Below, one piece after another: positions 45,291-53,449 of a stretch of 64,000 bases of DNA. The position numbers were made by a program, and so were the translations under genes. The first letter of the stretch is position 1. Every line of letters starts with the position of its first letter. Location: contig NZ_DLHR01000016.1 of the NCBI RefSeq assembly GCF_002483315.1, positions 62,001 through 126,000 on the forward strand, in the 5' to 3' direction. The DNA is from Flavobacterium sp. UBA7663. GTDB taxonomy: Bacteria; Bacteroidota; Bacteroidia; Flavobacteriales; Flavobacteriaceae. Under the pieces are notes generated by a model. That model was not told the origin of the DNA. It did not search any database and saw only the letters and a list, made by a program, of their open reading frames with translations.

Positions 45291-45683
45291 ATGAACTTAG
45301 AAAGTCCAAAAGTAAACGTAGCAAAATCGGCGGAGTATTTATTCAACGCTTTGAACGATGTAAAGAATTTTGAAAAATTAATGCCTGAAAATATCGCGAA
45401 ATTTGAAGTGATCGACGAAAATTGCTTTGAATTTGGTTTAAAAGGAATGCCAGAAATTAAATTGGTAAAAAAAGGAGGAACTCCAAATTCGCAAATCGTT
45501 TTAGGAGCAGCTTCAAGTAAATTGCCGTTTACCTTAACTGGAAACTTAAACGCAATCGATGCGGATAACACAGAAGTTCAATTAGATTTTGAAGGTGATT
45601 TCAACCCAATGATGGCAATGATGATCAAAGGGCCTATCACAAAATTTATTGAGACATTGGCTCAAAATATGGGGAAATTGTAG
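45291..45683 (+). CDS. SRPBCC (START-like) family protein
   Basis: The 130-residue protein has the alternating pattern of the START/Bet v1-like fold: a first strand with SPKVNVAKSAEYLFNALNDVKNFEKLMPENIAKFEV, a strand-rich middle and a C-terminal long helix (MMAMMIKGPITKFIETLAQNM). The fold binds hydrophobic ligands in a central cavity. It follows pyrE, but a functional link is not obvious. The ligand is unknown. Confidence 0.75.
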   Translation: MNLESPKVNVAKSAEYLFNALNDVKNFEKLMPENIAKFEVIDENCFEFGLKGMPEIKLVKKGGTPNSQIVLGAASSKLPFTLTGNLNAIDADNTEVQLDFEGDFNPMMAMMIKGPITKFIETLAQNMGKL

Positions 45684-45702
45684 TTTTCTGAATAACTTAT
45701 TG

Positions 45703-45747
45703 AACACGAATTGCATGATTTAATTGATGTAATTCGTGTTTTTTTTT
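45703..45747 (+). terminator. terminator of pyrE operon
   Basis: AACACGAATT (45703-45712) pairs with AATTCGTGTT (45731-45740), followed by a T tract. Confidence 0.75.
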
Positions 45748-45766
45748 GTTTTAAATCGAAATTCCA

Positions 45767-45928
45767 CTAGCGTCATTTCGAGTGTTTTGTGTTTGTAAAG
45801 CAAAAGATTTACAAACACAAAATGTATCGAGAACTAAAGAAGGAAAATCGTTGCTATAGTTCTCGATACAATTTTTAAAAGCAAAAATTAGCATTTTTAC
45901 TTTTAAAAATCACTCGAAGTGACGGTAG
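45767..45928. repeat. 162-bp cloverleaf palindrome with GTCATTTCGA end
   Basis: The outer stem 45767-45784 with 45911-45928 (18 bp, one mismatch and one wobble) encloses three hairpins: 45785-45799 with 45808-45822 (perfect 15 bp), 45823-45836 with 45857-45870 (perfect 14 bp), and 45871-45881 with 45900-45910 (perfect 11 bp, with an inner 6-bp stem at 45883-45888 and 45893-45898). The stems adjoin with no unpaired bases, so it can fold as a four-way junction. It sits between the convergent SRPBCC and cysteine desulfurase genes. Confidence 0.85.
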
Positions 45929-45931
45929 TAG

Positions 45932-47053
45932 TTATGCTGTTTTCAAAGCTTCAACCAACAAATCAATATCTTCTTTCGTATTAAAATGACTGAATGAAAT
46001 TCGTAAACTTGGCTTTTTTGTCTCTTCTGGAGATAAAAACTCGGCTAAAACGTGCGATGGTTTGATACTTCCGCTTTGACAAGCGCTTCCGCGTGAAACG
46101 GCAATACCTTTCATATCTAACGTAAATAACAACATAGAAGTCTTTTCTTCTGATAAAGGTAACTGGACGTTCAAAAGGTTATAAAATGTGTTTTCTCCGT
46201 TGATTTTGACATCTGGAAATACTTTTTTCAATTCTGAAAAGCAGTAGTTTTTTAAATCGGAAATGTAATTGGTGTCGTTTTCTAAATTAGTATAAGCTAA
46301 TTCTAACGCTTTTGCCATTCCTACGACTTGATGTACGGCTTCGGTTCCGGCACGCATGCCTTTTTCTTGTTCGCCACCAAAAATCATCGGTTGTAGCATG
46401 GAATTCTTTTTCAAATACGCAAACCCAATTCCTTTTGGACCATGAAATTTATGTGCAGAAGCTACTAAAAAGTCAATTCCTAACTCTTGCACATCTAAAT
46501 TTGTTTTTCCGATAGATTGGACCGTATCGCAATGAAAAAGTGCTTTTGCATACTTGCATAAGTCCGAAACTCGTTTGATGTCTAAAATCGTTCCTATTTC
46601 GTTATTAACGTGTATTAATGATACTAATGATGGAACATCTGAATGTAATTTAGCCGCTAAATCTTGATAATCGATGTTTCCATTTGGTAAAACGTCAATA
46701 TACTCGACTTGAACTCCGAATTCCTTTGCTAAATGTTCGACTGTGTGCAACGTAGCATGATGCTCGATTTTAGTCGTGATAATGCGTTTTATTCCCAAAT
46801 CTTTAACTGCACTTGTGAGAATCCAATTGCTAGCTTCGGTGGCACTTGATGTGAAAATAATCTCAGAAGCTTGTGCATTTAGTAATTTAGCAATCGATTT
46901 TCGTGAAGATTCTAACAAAGTCTTGGCACTTCTCCCAAAACTGTGCGTTGAAGAAGGATTTCCAAAATCGTTTTGAAGCACATCTATCATCACTGAAATT
47001 ACTTCTGGATGAATAGCCGTGGTTGCTGCGTTGTCTAAATACACTTTTCTCAT
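45932..47053 (-). CDS. cysteine desulfurase (NifS/IscS-like)
   Basis: The start is the ATG at 47053 (MRKVYLDNAATT), giving 373 residues; the further upstream ATG at 47068 falls in the promoter. The class V aminotransferase has the PLP lysine in HKFHGPKG (Lys202) and the mobile-loop cysteine in SRGSACQSGS. These enzymes take sulfur from cysteine for iron-sulfur clusters or tRNA thiolation. No isc/suf genes are adjacent, so it may serve tRNA modification. The promoter gives an apparently leaderless mRNA. The stop codon lies 3 bp from the cloverleaf element. Confidence 0.9.
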   Translation of the reverse strand: MRKVYLDNAATTAIHPEVISVMIDVLQNDFGNPSSTHSFGRSAKTLLESSRKSIAKLLNAQASEIIFTSSATEASNWILTSAVKDLGIKRIITTKIEHHATLHTVEHLAKEFGVQVEYIDVLPNGNIDYQDLAAKLHSDVPSLVSLIHVNNEIGTILDIKRVSDLCKYAKALFHCDTVQSIGKTNLDVQELGIDFLVASAHKFHGPKGIGFAYLKKNSMLQPMIFGGEQEKGMRAGTEAVHQVVGMAKALELAYTNLENDTNYISDLKNYCFSELKKVFPDVKINGENTFYNLLNVQLPLSEEKTSMLLFTLDMKGIAVSRGSACQSGSIKPSHVLAEFLSPEETKKPSLRISFSHFNTKEDIDLLVEALKTA

Positions 47054-47057
47054 GTCG

Positions 47058-47065
47058 CAAAGATA
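47058..47065 (-). promoter_or_regulatory. -7 element four bases before the cysteine desulfurase ATG
   Basis: The minus strand reads TATCTTTG, then CGAC, then ATG, the same geometry as for pyrE and the helicase at 41301. Confidence 0.6.
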
Positions 47066-47146
47066 CAAATCATTTTATTTTGGAAGTCTTAAATTCAATT
47101 CACGTTTAAATTAACAAAATTTAGCAAATTAATAAATTAAAACCTT

Positions 47147-47154
47147 TATTTTTG
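47147..47154 (+). promoter_or_regulatory. -7 promoter element of the lipoprotein gene at 47176
   Basis: TATTTTTG matches TAnnTTTG, 21 bases before the ATG. Confidence 0.5.
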
Positions 47155-47175
47155 TTGCATAAATTCGATTAATTC

Positions 47176-47682
47176 ATGAAAAAACTTATAGTTTTAGTAG
47201 CCTCAGTTTTTATGCTACAAGCCTGTGATGATGGCGATATTACGTTAGAATCTTTCAATTTTGATACGGTAAACATTCAAGAATGCACAGATAATAATTT
47301 GATTTTTAAAATTAATGGAGACGAAATGTTATTAATCAATATTCCTGAAGCAAGTTTTCAAAATGTAGAAACTCCAGATGGAAGTCCAAGAATCGTTAAC
47401 GTGAGTTCAACCAATCAAATTATTTACAGAATTTATTCAGGAACTGTTACTTCAAATAATATTTGTGCTACTATTCCACCTGCAACTCCTGTCGTTCAAG
47501 ACGAATGGAATGCTACTGGTGGAACAATTGAAATTATCACAGATGCACTTTACGATGTAGACGGCATAACCGTTATTGGATATACACATAATATCAAATT
47601 TGTAAATGTAAACTTTTCAGGAAGTTCGAATTCGTTTAGTTTTACGGAATATAATTTTGGAAATCACGAAACCGATTTATAG
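47176..47682 (+). CDS. lipoprotein of unknown function
   Basis: The 168-residue protein has a lipoprotein signal with lipobox LQAC (Cys17). The rest is a predicted beta-rich domain (LIFKINGDEMLLINIPEASF, GITVIGYTHNIKFVNVNFS). Similar short lipoproteins of unknown role are common in Flavobacteriaceae. It is monocistronic with a promoter element and a terminator. Confidence 0.7.
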   Translation: MKKLIVLVASVFMLQACDDGDITLESFNFDTVNIQECTDNNLIFKINGDEMLLINIPEASFQNVETPDGSPRIVNVSSTNQIIYRIYSGTVTSNNICATIPPATPVVQDEWNATGGTIEIITDALYDVDGITVIGYTHNIKFVNVNFSGSSNSFSFTEYNFGNHETDL

Positions 47683-47702
47683 AAAAATATATTATAAAAG
47701 TA

Positions 47703-47738
47703 AAAGGGCTATTCAAAATTGAGTAGTCCTTTTTTTAT
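47703..47738 (+). terminator. terminator after the lipoprotein gene at 47176
   Basis: AAAGGGCTATTCA (47703-47715) pairs with TGAGTAGTCCTTT (47720-47732) including two wobbles, followed by a T tract. Confidence 0.75.
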
Positions 47739-47778
47739 TTCTTGAAGTGAAATTCAAGTGAAATTTTAGTCCAAAATC

Positions 47779-48339
47779 TTATTTCACATTTTGCTTAATA
47801 TAAACTTCAGTAGCTCCCAAACCATATTTTTGATAGTTCGCATCTTGGAACGAAATGGTGTCATAGCGACCCAACATAAAGTCTAATTCGGCTTTCAAAA
47901 CACCTTCACCAACACCGTGAATAAAGACCACTTTTGGCATTCGATTTTTGATTGCAAAATCGAGTTGTCTTTTTGCTGTTTCCATTTGCAAAGTCAGAAT
48001 ATCATAGTTGCTCATTCCTCGTTTTGAAGGCACTAATTTTTCGATATGCAAATCAACTTCTAAGACAAATTCATCCTTGCGCGACTTCTTTTCTTTGACA
48101 AAACTGCGCTTTTTCGGCTCTTCTTTGTCCTTTAAAACCGAACCTAAACTTTGAGTAGAGAAAAAACCACTTAAATCATTGGAATTGTTTATTTTAACTA
48201 ATTCGTTGACAAAAAATGTCATCACGAATTCGTCAGTTGTTTCCACTGAAATTTCATTATTTTGAACCTTAATTACTACTCCGGAGATGTCGTCGTCTAA
48301 AACCGCAACCTTATCTCCTATTTCAAATTTCTGTGCCAT
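47779..48339 (-). CDS. DUF2027/Smr-domain protein (MutS2-like endonuclease domain)
   Basis: The start is the ATG at 48339 (MAQKFEIGDK), giving 186 residues. The N-terminal part (about 1-70) has an SH3-like pattern (GDKVAVLDDDISGVVI), and the C-terminal Smr domain (about 110-186) contains VDLHIEKL and VFIHGVGEGVLKAEL, the nuclease-like HGxG motif. Smr proteins act on nucleic acids, for example on ribosomes or mRNA. The start overlaps the preceding small gene by 17 bp. Confidence 0.85.
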   Translation of the reverse strand: MAQKFEIGDKVAVLDDDISGVVIKVQNNEISVETTDEFVMTFFVNELVKINNSNDLSGFFSTQSLGSVLKDKEEPKKRSFVKEKKSRKDEFVLEVDLHIEKLVPSKRGMSNYDILTLQMETAKRQLDFAIKNRMPKVVFIHGVGEGVLKAELDFMLGRYDTISFQDANYQKYGLGATEVYIKQNVK

Positions 48340-48520
48340 TTTCTTCTTCGTTTTCTCCATCATTTTTAGATGGAATTTTCTTCATCAATCTAAATAATCC
48401 AAACATAAAAACAGCCATTGCCCCTATCATAATAAATCGATTTGGAGCTGGTTTTGATTGTTCAATCATGGCAAAAATTCCGACTGCAGCAAACATCAAA
48501 ATGTATAAAAATTGCTTCAT
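48323..48520 (-). CDS. small membrane protein
   Basis: The start is the ATG at 48520 (MKQFLYILMFAAVGIFAM), giving 65 residues with two hydrophobic segments (about 3-17 and 29-44) and an acidic tail (NDGENEEENGTEI). Upstream in-frame sequence is AT-rich and non-coding in character. It overlaps the Smr gene by 17 bp, so translation is likely coupled. Function unknown. Confidence 0.65.
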   Translation of the reverse strand: MKQFLYILMFAAVGIFAMIEQSKPAPNRFIMIGAMAVFMFGLFRLMKKIPSKNDGENEEENGTEI

Positions 48521-48630
48521 ATTTTTTCTTTTAATAAAGTTTTCAAAAGTAGTGTTTTTAAAATTAGTATTTGTTTTTGAACTTTTTTTTGTAAACTTGT
48601 AAAACAAATTTTCAACTTTCAAAAAGTATT

Positions 48631-48921
48631 ATGGAAGAACATATGTTGCCTTGTATGAACAAACAACTTTTTGGAGTTGAGTGCCCAGGTTGTGGCACAC
48701 AAAGAGCCATTGCTTTTTTGTTAGAAGGAGAATTTTATGAAGCCTTTAAAATCTTTCCTGCTATTTACACTTTAGGTTTGTTTTTTATTCTTTTAGGCTT
48801 ACACCTATTGGATAAGAAAAGAAATTATGCTAAATTAGTTATCGCTAGCGCTATTTTAAATGGTGCTGTAATTCTAATAGCTTATTTTATCAAAATCTAT
48901 TTTAATACTGTAACCAATTAA
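48631..48921 (+). CDS. DUF2752-family protein
   Basis: The 96-residue protein has the DUF2752 signature CPGCGTQRAIAFLLEGEFYEAFKIFP followed by two hydrophobic segments. The family is common in Bacteroidota and its function is unknown; the CPGCG motif might bind metal. It lies 11 bp before the CCC-motif gene and is probably cotranscribed with it. Confidence 0.85.
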   Translation: MEEHMLPCMNKQLFGVECPGCGTQRAIAFLLEGEFYEAFKIFPAIYTLGLFFILLGLHLLDKKRNYAKLVIASAILNGAVILIAYFIKIYFNTVTN

Positions 48922-48932
48922 ACTTTATCAAT

Positions 48933-49259
48933 ATGGAAAACCAAAAATTACCTAATGCCACCGCAGTACTTATTCTGGGGATTTTTTCAATCTTAACTTG
49001 TTGTTGTTATGGAATTATTAGTATTATCCTTGGAGCTATTGGATTAGTTTTAGCTAATAAAGATGCTAAACTATATGCAGAGAATCCAAGTTTATATACC
49101 AATTACAACAATCTTAAAATTGGTAAAATATTAAACATAATAGGTATTGTTTTAGGTGCTATTTATCTAATTTATGTAATATTTTTATTCTCTACTTTAG
49201 GAATGGAAGGTATTGAACAAATGCAACAAGAAATGATGAGAAGATACGGAGGTCAATAA
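48933..49259 (+). CDS. CCC-motif membrane protein
   Basis: The 108-residue protein has two hydrophobic segments (about 8-38 and 66-90), with the CCC run in ILTCCCYGIISIILGAIGLVLA that names this Bacteroidota family. The loop contains NPSLYTNYNNLKIGKILNI. Its role is unknown. It forms a small operon with the DUF2752 gene. Confidence 0.85.
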   Translation: MENQKLPNATAVLILGIFSILTCCCYGIISIILGAIGLVLANKDAKLYAENPSLYTNYNNLKIGKILNIIGIVLGAIYLIYVIFLFSTLGMEGIEQMQQEMMRRYGGQ

Positions 49260-49283
49260 AAACAATATTCTTTACATTCCTAA

Positions 49284-49319
49284 AAAGAACGCTATCAATA
49301 AGTTAGCGTTCTTTTTTTA
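49284..49319 (+). terminator. terminator after the CCC-motif gene
   Basis: AAAGAACGCTA (49284-49294) pairs perfectly with TAGCGTTCTTT (49304-49314) over a 9-base loop, then a T tract. Confidence 0.85.
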
Positions 49320-49366
49320 TTTAATAACAACTCATTAACAAATCGTTCACAACACTTTTTTTGAGT

Positions 49367-49383
49367 TTGGCACAGCAATTGGA
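49367..49383 (+). promoter_or_regulatory. sigma-54-like promoter of the gene at 49457
   Basis: TTGGCACAGCAATTGGA resembles the -24/-12 sigma-54 pattern (TGGCAC, N5, TTGC) with the correct 10-base distance between the GG and the -12 pair; the second block has GG in place of GC. The predicted start site is about 63 bases before the ATG. No TAnnTTTG element is visible for this gene. Confidence 0.4.
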
Positions 49384-49456
49384 AATACCTAATCAAGCAA
49401 CAAGTTTTAGAAACGAGTTTTAAAATGAAGTTGCCAAACTTTTAAATTGTTGTATC

Positions 49457-50128
49457 ATGAAAAAAATTACACTTTTAGTAGTAGCCAGTATCCTTCTGGT
49501 AGGGAACATGGCTTTAGCGTCAGAAAACCCTGTTTTTTCTGACAACACAGATAGAAGAGGTTATTACATCGATTATAGAGATGCAGAACCTATCATTTTT
49601 AAAGAACGCGGAATTGAGTTTATGTTGTTTCCAAATGGAGAATTTGACTTCAACACAAGACCAGCGGTTAGACCAAGAGTCAACGGAACAAGTGGTGCTC
49701 CAAGAGGAATCTACTACGGAACTTCAGAAAGAGGTATACGAGTTGAACACGATAACTTTGGTAGAGTAAGACGCGTAGGAAATGTTTACATCAACTACGA
49801 CGCTTTTGGAAGAGTAAAACGTATTGGAACTATTTATATGAGTTATAACAGTTTTGCTGTAACTAAAGTAGGTAACATGCGAATAGTTTACGACAGAAGA
49901 GGACGAATTGTAGATGTATATGGTTTTATCAACCACGCTAACGGCGGATATAACTACAACCCTGGAACTCATTACTCAGGTGGAAATGGTGTTTATGGAG
50001 ATGATTATGGAGACGACTATAATGACGACGACTATTACTACTATAGAAAAGACGGTTCTAAAGCAAAAATGTCTGATGATGACGTAAAAGAAATCAAAAA
50101 AGAAACTTTAGAAGTTAAAAGAAAATAA
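49457..50128 (+). CDS. secreted protein with tandem YD-like motifs
   Basis: The 223-residue protein has a signal peptide (about 1-21, cut near ALA) and a central run of related units: DNFGRVRRVGNVYINYDAFGRVKRIGTIYMSYNSFAVTKVGNMRIVYDRRGRIVDVYG is a block of three ~25-residue beta-hairpin-like units rich in Gly, Tyr and Arg. The C-terminal part is Tyr/Asp-rich (DDYGDDYNDDDYYYYRK), perhaps metal-binding. The family is known in Flavobacteriaceae without a function. A sigma-54-like promoter precedes it. Confidence 0.7.
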   Translation: MKKITLLVVASILLVGNMALASENPVFSDNTDRRGYYIDYRDAEPIIFKERGIEFMLFPNGEFDFNTRPAVRPRVNGTSGAPRGIYYGTSERGIRVEHDNFGRVRRVGNVYINYDAFGRVKRIGTIYMSYNSFAVTKVGNMRIVYDRRGRIVDVYGFINHANGGYNYNPGTHYSGGNGVYGDDYGDDYNDDDYYYYRKDGSKAKMSDDDVKEIKKETLEVKRK

Positions 50129-50153
50129 AAATTGGTTGGTTAAGTTTGTTTTT

Positions 50154-50195
50154 AAATCCTGCGGATTCTGGAAAGATAAAGCAGGATTTTTTATT
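50154..50195 (+). terminator. terminator after the gene at 49457
   Basis: AAATCCTGC (50154-50162) pairs with GCAGGATTT (50181-50189) over an 18-base loop, followed by T-rich sequence near the end of the convergent flippase gene. Confidence 0.7.
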
Positions 50196-51654
50196 TCAAA
50201 AATTTCTTAAAAACAGAATTAATCACAAAATTAATATCTGAAGAAATCTTTAAATAATAACTTAATCCCACATAAAACAAGGTAACTAAAATAGATTTCA
50301 GAACAATGTTTACAAAAGGATGAAAACTAAAATCCCAATAATAAAACACTCCAAAACTTACTATTGTTAAAGTCAAAGCTACAATAGTTTTTTTTGTAAA
50401 CGGAAATAACTTCATTTTAAGCACTACAAACAGTAACTTTGCTAAACTATATAACGTAATTGAAATTAACGTTGCAATGGCAGCTCCATTCAAGCCATAA
50501 AGCGGAATGAATATCATATTTAAAGAAACCGTCAGAAAAACAAGAAATAATCCTAAAAATAAGACCGCTTGATAATATTTTGAGTTAAAAATAATAGCAT
50601 TATTGTTTCCTAAAACCAAATCAAAATATTTAGAAATCCCTATGAAGAAAACTACAGCAATTCCCTCGCTATAACCTGTTGGTAAAACACTATACAATTC
50701 ATTTATGTTGACCAAAATACCAATTAAAATCAAACCACCAATAACTTGTAGCGTAATCGAAGACTTTTTGTACAATTCATTTAATTCCTCATGCTTGTTT
50801 TCGCTCATTAACTTAGCTGTAATGGGATACGTAATTTGATGCATCGCACGACTTGGTACAGCAATAACCGTCGCAATAAAAATAGCAACCGAATAAAAAG
50901 CAATATTATCGATGTTGATGTAAAAATTCAGCATGAATTTATCAACATCTAATAGCATATTTGCTACACTTCCTGATAAAATAATAAAGAAACAATAGAT
51001 TAAAACGGCTTTTGCATTATCAGGAAAAACCAAATTAAATCGGGGTATTTTGACTTTCATCGCATATAAAAACATAGCTAAAAGCGATAAAAAGTAAATC
51101 CCCATCAGGGCAAAAACGAATTGTTGTGGCGAAATCACATCAAAATAAACTGCGAATAAGAAAATCGAAATTAGAATACGAAGCAAAACCTCTTTCACAA
51201 AACTACCGTAAACCGATTGCAAATGTACTTTTACCCAAGCATAAAAAATCTCAAAATACCCCATACAAAGTCCGATTACAGGAATTTGCCATACATAATC
51301 GTATACAATTGGGTTTTTTTGCGATAATAATTCCGCTATTTGATGATAACCGAAATAACCTATCAAACTTACAGGAAGAATTATAAGCAATGGCAAAACC
51401 AAAACAAACGTTAGAAATTGTGATTTTTTCTCTTCGGTTTCGTATTCATTGTAGAATTTCACTAGCGTATTATGCACTCCAAATGCCATCAAAGGCATCA
51501 TAATATTGGCTGCTGACAAAATAAATCCGACCAAACCATAAAAGGTGTCGCCCAAGAATTGTCCGTACATAAACAACGTATTAACAGCACCAATTCCAAA
51601 ACCAATATAGGTAATGATGGTGTTTTTAATTGATTGTTTGATGACAATTCCCAT
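50191..51654 (-). CDS. polysaccharide flippase (Wzx/MATE-like oligosaccharide transporter)
   Basis: The 487-residue protein has 12-14 hydrophobic segments and the MOP-superfamily character (KQSIKNTIITYIGFGIGAVNTLFMYG, GLVGFILSAANIMMPLMAFG, GLNGAAIATLISITLYSLAK). It should flip undecaprenyl-linked oligosaccharides across the inner membrane during envelope polysaccharide or glycoprotein assembly. It follows the glycosyltransferase gene by 27 bp on the minus strand, supporting the role. Confidence 0.85.
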   Translation of the reverse strand: MGIVIKQSIKNTIITYIGFGIGAVNTLFMYGQFLGDTFYGLVGFILSAANIMMPLMAFGVHNTLVKFYNEYETEEKKSQFLTFVLVLPLLIILPVSLIGYFGYHQIAELLSQKNPIVYDYVWQIPVIGLCMGYFEIFYAWVKVHLQSVYGSFVKEVLLRILISIFLFAVYFDVISPQQFVFALMGIYFLSLLAMFLYAMKVKIPRFNLVFPDNAKAVLIYCFFIILSGSVANMLLDVDKFMLNFYINIDNIAFYSVAIFIATVIAVPSRAMHQITYPITAKLMSENKHEELNELYKKSSITLQVIGGLILIGILVNINELYSVLPTGYSEGIAVVFFIGISKYFDLVLGNNNAIIFNSKYYQAVLFLGLFLVFLTVSLNMIFIPLYGLNGAAIATLISITLYSLAKLLFVVLKMKLFPFTKKTIVALTLTIVSFGVFYYWDFSFHPFVNIVLKSILVTLFYVGLSYYLKISSDINFVINSVFKKFLK

Positions 51655-51663
51655 TTGATTTAA

Positions 51664-51696
51664 GATTGAAGATTAACGATTTTAGATTTTTGAATT
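51664..51696 (+). repeat. 33-bp AT-rich repeat, copy 1
   Basis: This copy reads GATTGAAGATTAACGATTTT... and matches the reverse complement of 53650-53682 with three mismatches. It contributes the last codons and stop of the glycosyltransferase gene at 51682. Confidence 0.7.
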
Positions 51697-52974
51697 CAGA
51701 AGTTTGGCTAACTTTTCAGTTAACGATTTTCTGCTGTATTGTTGTAAACCAACAGGATATACTTTTAAATTATTTTGTTGGAATTGTTCGAAATAAGTCA
51801 GAATTTGTGCTTTTAAAGCTTCTAGTTCGTCATATTTGAAGAAAGTTCCCGTATTGGTTTCTTGTATGATTTGAGCAAAATCTGCATGTTCTGGTCCGAT
51901 GGCGATAATTGGTCGCTCTGAAACCATATATTCGAATAATTTCCCAGGAATAATGCATTTCGTTTCTTCTGAATCGATTTCGATAAGCAACAACACTTGT
52001 GAACTACGTTGTTCGATTATGGCTTCATCATGTGGCAAATACCCCAAATAATTCACATATTTTTCCAACTTGAATTCCTTAATCGCTTGAAGTACCTCGG
52101 CACTCACCGCTCCTATCAATTTTAATTGGAATTGTTTTTTAAATTCAGGATTTTCTTTGGTTAATTCTTTCAAAGCTTTCCACAAAATTCTTGGATTTCT
52201 GGCTGATAAAAACGAACCAATGTGTGCCAAAGTGAATTTTTCATCCAACGGTTTTTTAATCACTTTCTCCACATCATAACCATTTGTAATCACTTCGATT
52301 GGTTTTGAAGTAATCGCTTCAAATTCTGTTTTTGTAGTTGGAGAAGTTACTAAAAGGCGGTCACAAGTCGTCATGGCTTCCTTCTCCAAATCTTTATGTT
52401 TTTTGGCAGCCCACGAACTCAATTTTAATTGTTTGTGATAGCCAATCGTAGTCCAAGGATCACGAAAATCGGCCAACCAAGTGATGTTTAGCTCTTTTTT
52501 CAATTGCAAACCAATCAAATGTAAACTATGAGGCGGACCCGTTGTAATAATGGTATCGATTTGATGTTCCTTAAGATATTGTTTCAAAAACTTAACCGAA
52601 GGTTTGACCCAAAATACTCGTGCATCTGGTATAAAAACATTACCACGAATCCAAAGCATTGTTTTTTCAATAAACGATTGCTTTTTCTGATTTGGAATGA
52701 TTCCTGAACTAATTTTTTTAGTCTTATTTTTCGAAAAAACAGAAGCCAATCCATAAGGTTCGAAAATCGATTGTTTGACAACAACAGCTTTGTCAGAAAC
52801 TTCGCTCAATAATTTCTCATCAATCAACGGATACGTTGGATTTTCGGGAATATAAACGTGAGGTTCAATATTAAAATCAGGTAAATATTTGACGAATTTC
52901 AACCAACGCTGTACGCCCGGGCCTCCTGCAGGTGGCCAGTAATATGATATGATGAGTATTTTTTTGGTTTTCAA
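51682..52974 (-). CDS. family 4-type glycosyltransferase
   Basis: The 430-residue GT-B protein begins with ILIISYYWPPAGGPGVQRW, the usual opening of family 4-like enzymes, and has TTGPPHSLHLIG, the interdomain segment LADFRDPWT, and the nucleotide-sugar-binding region near PGKLFEYMVSERPIIAIGP (with Glu). It transfers a sugar to a lipid-linked or protein-bound acceptor; the sugar is not predictable. It lies next to the flippase. Its stop codon lies inside a 33-bp repeat that recurs in inverted orientation at 53650-53682. Confidence 0.88.
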   Translation of the reverse strand: MKTKKILIISYYWPPAGGPGVQRWLKFVKYLPDFNIEPHVYIPENPTYPLIDEKLLSEVSDKAVVVKQSIFEPYGLASVFSKNKTKKISSGIIPNQKKQSFIEKTMLWIRGNVFIPDARVFWVKPSVKFLKQYLKEHQIDTIITTGPPHSLHLIGLQLKKELNITWLADFRDPWTTIGYHKQLKLSSWAAKKHKDLEKEAMTTCDRLLVTSPTTKTEFEAITSKPIEVITNGYDVEKVIKKPLDEKFTLAHIGSFLSARNPRILWKALKELTKENPEFKKQFQLKLIGAVSAEVLQAIKEFKLEKYVNYLGYLPHDEAIIEQRSSQVLLLIEIDSEETKCIIPGKLFEYMVSERPIIAIGPEHADFAQIIQETNTGTFFKYDELEALKAQILTYFEQFQQNNLKVYPVGLQQYSRKSLTEKLAKLLNSKI

Positions 52975-52981
52975 AATTTAG

Positions 52982-53449
52982 TTATGGTTCAATATTGTCA
53001 TTTAATTTTCCTAATTCTTCTAAATCTAGTTGATCCTTGAGTCTGTTTGTTGCTTTTTTTGCAATGACTAGATTTTTATAATCAATAAAATTAACAGGAG
53101 TATCTCCTATCATTACAATTGTAGCATCAGACAAAAGAGAATCAAATGATTTATCCTCCAAACCCTTTATAGAAGTCATAACGTCTAAACGAAGCCCAAA
53201 GTCTAATGTAAAATCTGTCCAGCCTGGAATAAATTGCATAGTTTCAATAGATTCAAAATCTCCTATACCAATGTCAACAAATGCTTTTCTAAGATTCTTT
53301 CTGTTTTCAATGGAATCCTCAATTAATATATCTAAATCTCCCGTATTTCTGTTATAACCGTAAATATTAACAGCAAAACCACCAATAGTGATGTACTTTA
53401 CATTATGTTTTTGAAAAGATTTCCAAATATTTAAAATTTGTGTAATCAT
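52982..53449 (-). CDS. MNT-type nucleotidyltransferase
   Basis: The 155-residue protein has the pol-beta nucleotidyltransferase motif GGFAVNIYGYNRNTGDLDILIED (GG at 23-24, Asp38 and Asp40) and a third acidic Asp in GLRLDVMTS (Asp89). Such stand-alone transferases often form toxin-antitoxin or abortive-infection modules, or act on small molecules. The upstream 54-residue gene ends with the TGA overlapping this ATG. The protein lacks the larger AbiEii extension. No HEPN partner is evident. Confidence 0.75.
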   Translation of the reverse strand: MITQILNIWKSFQKHNVKYITIGGFAVNIYGYNRNTGDLDILIEDSIENRKNLRKAFVDIGIGDFESIETMQFIPGWTDFTLDFGLRLDVMTSIKGLEDKSFDSLLSDATIVMIGDTPVNFIDYKNLVIAKKATNRLKDQLDLEELGKLNDNIEP

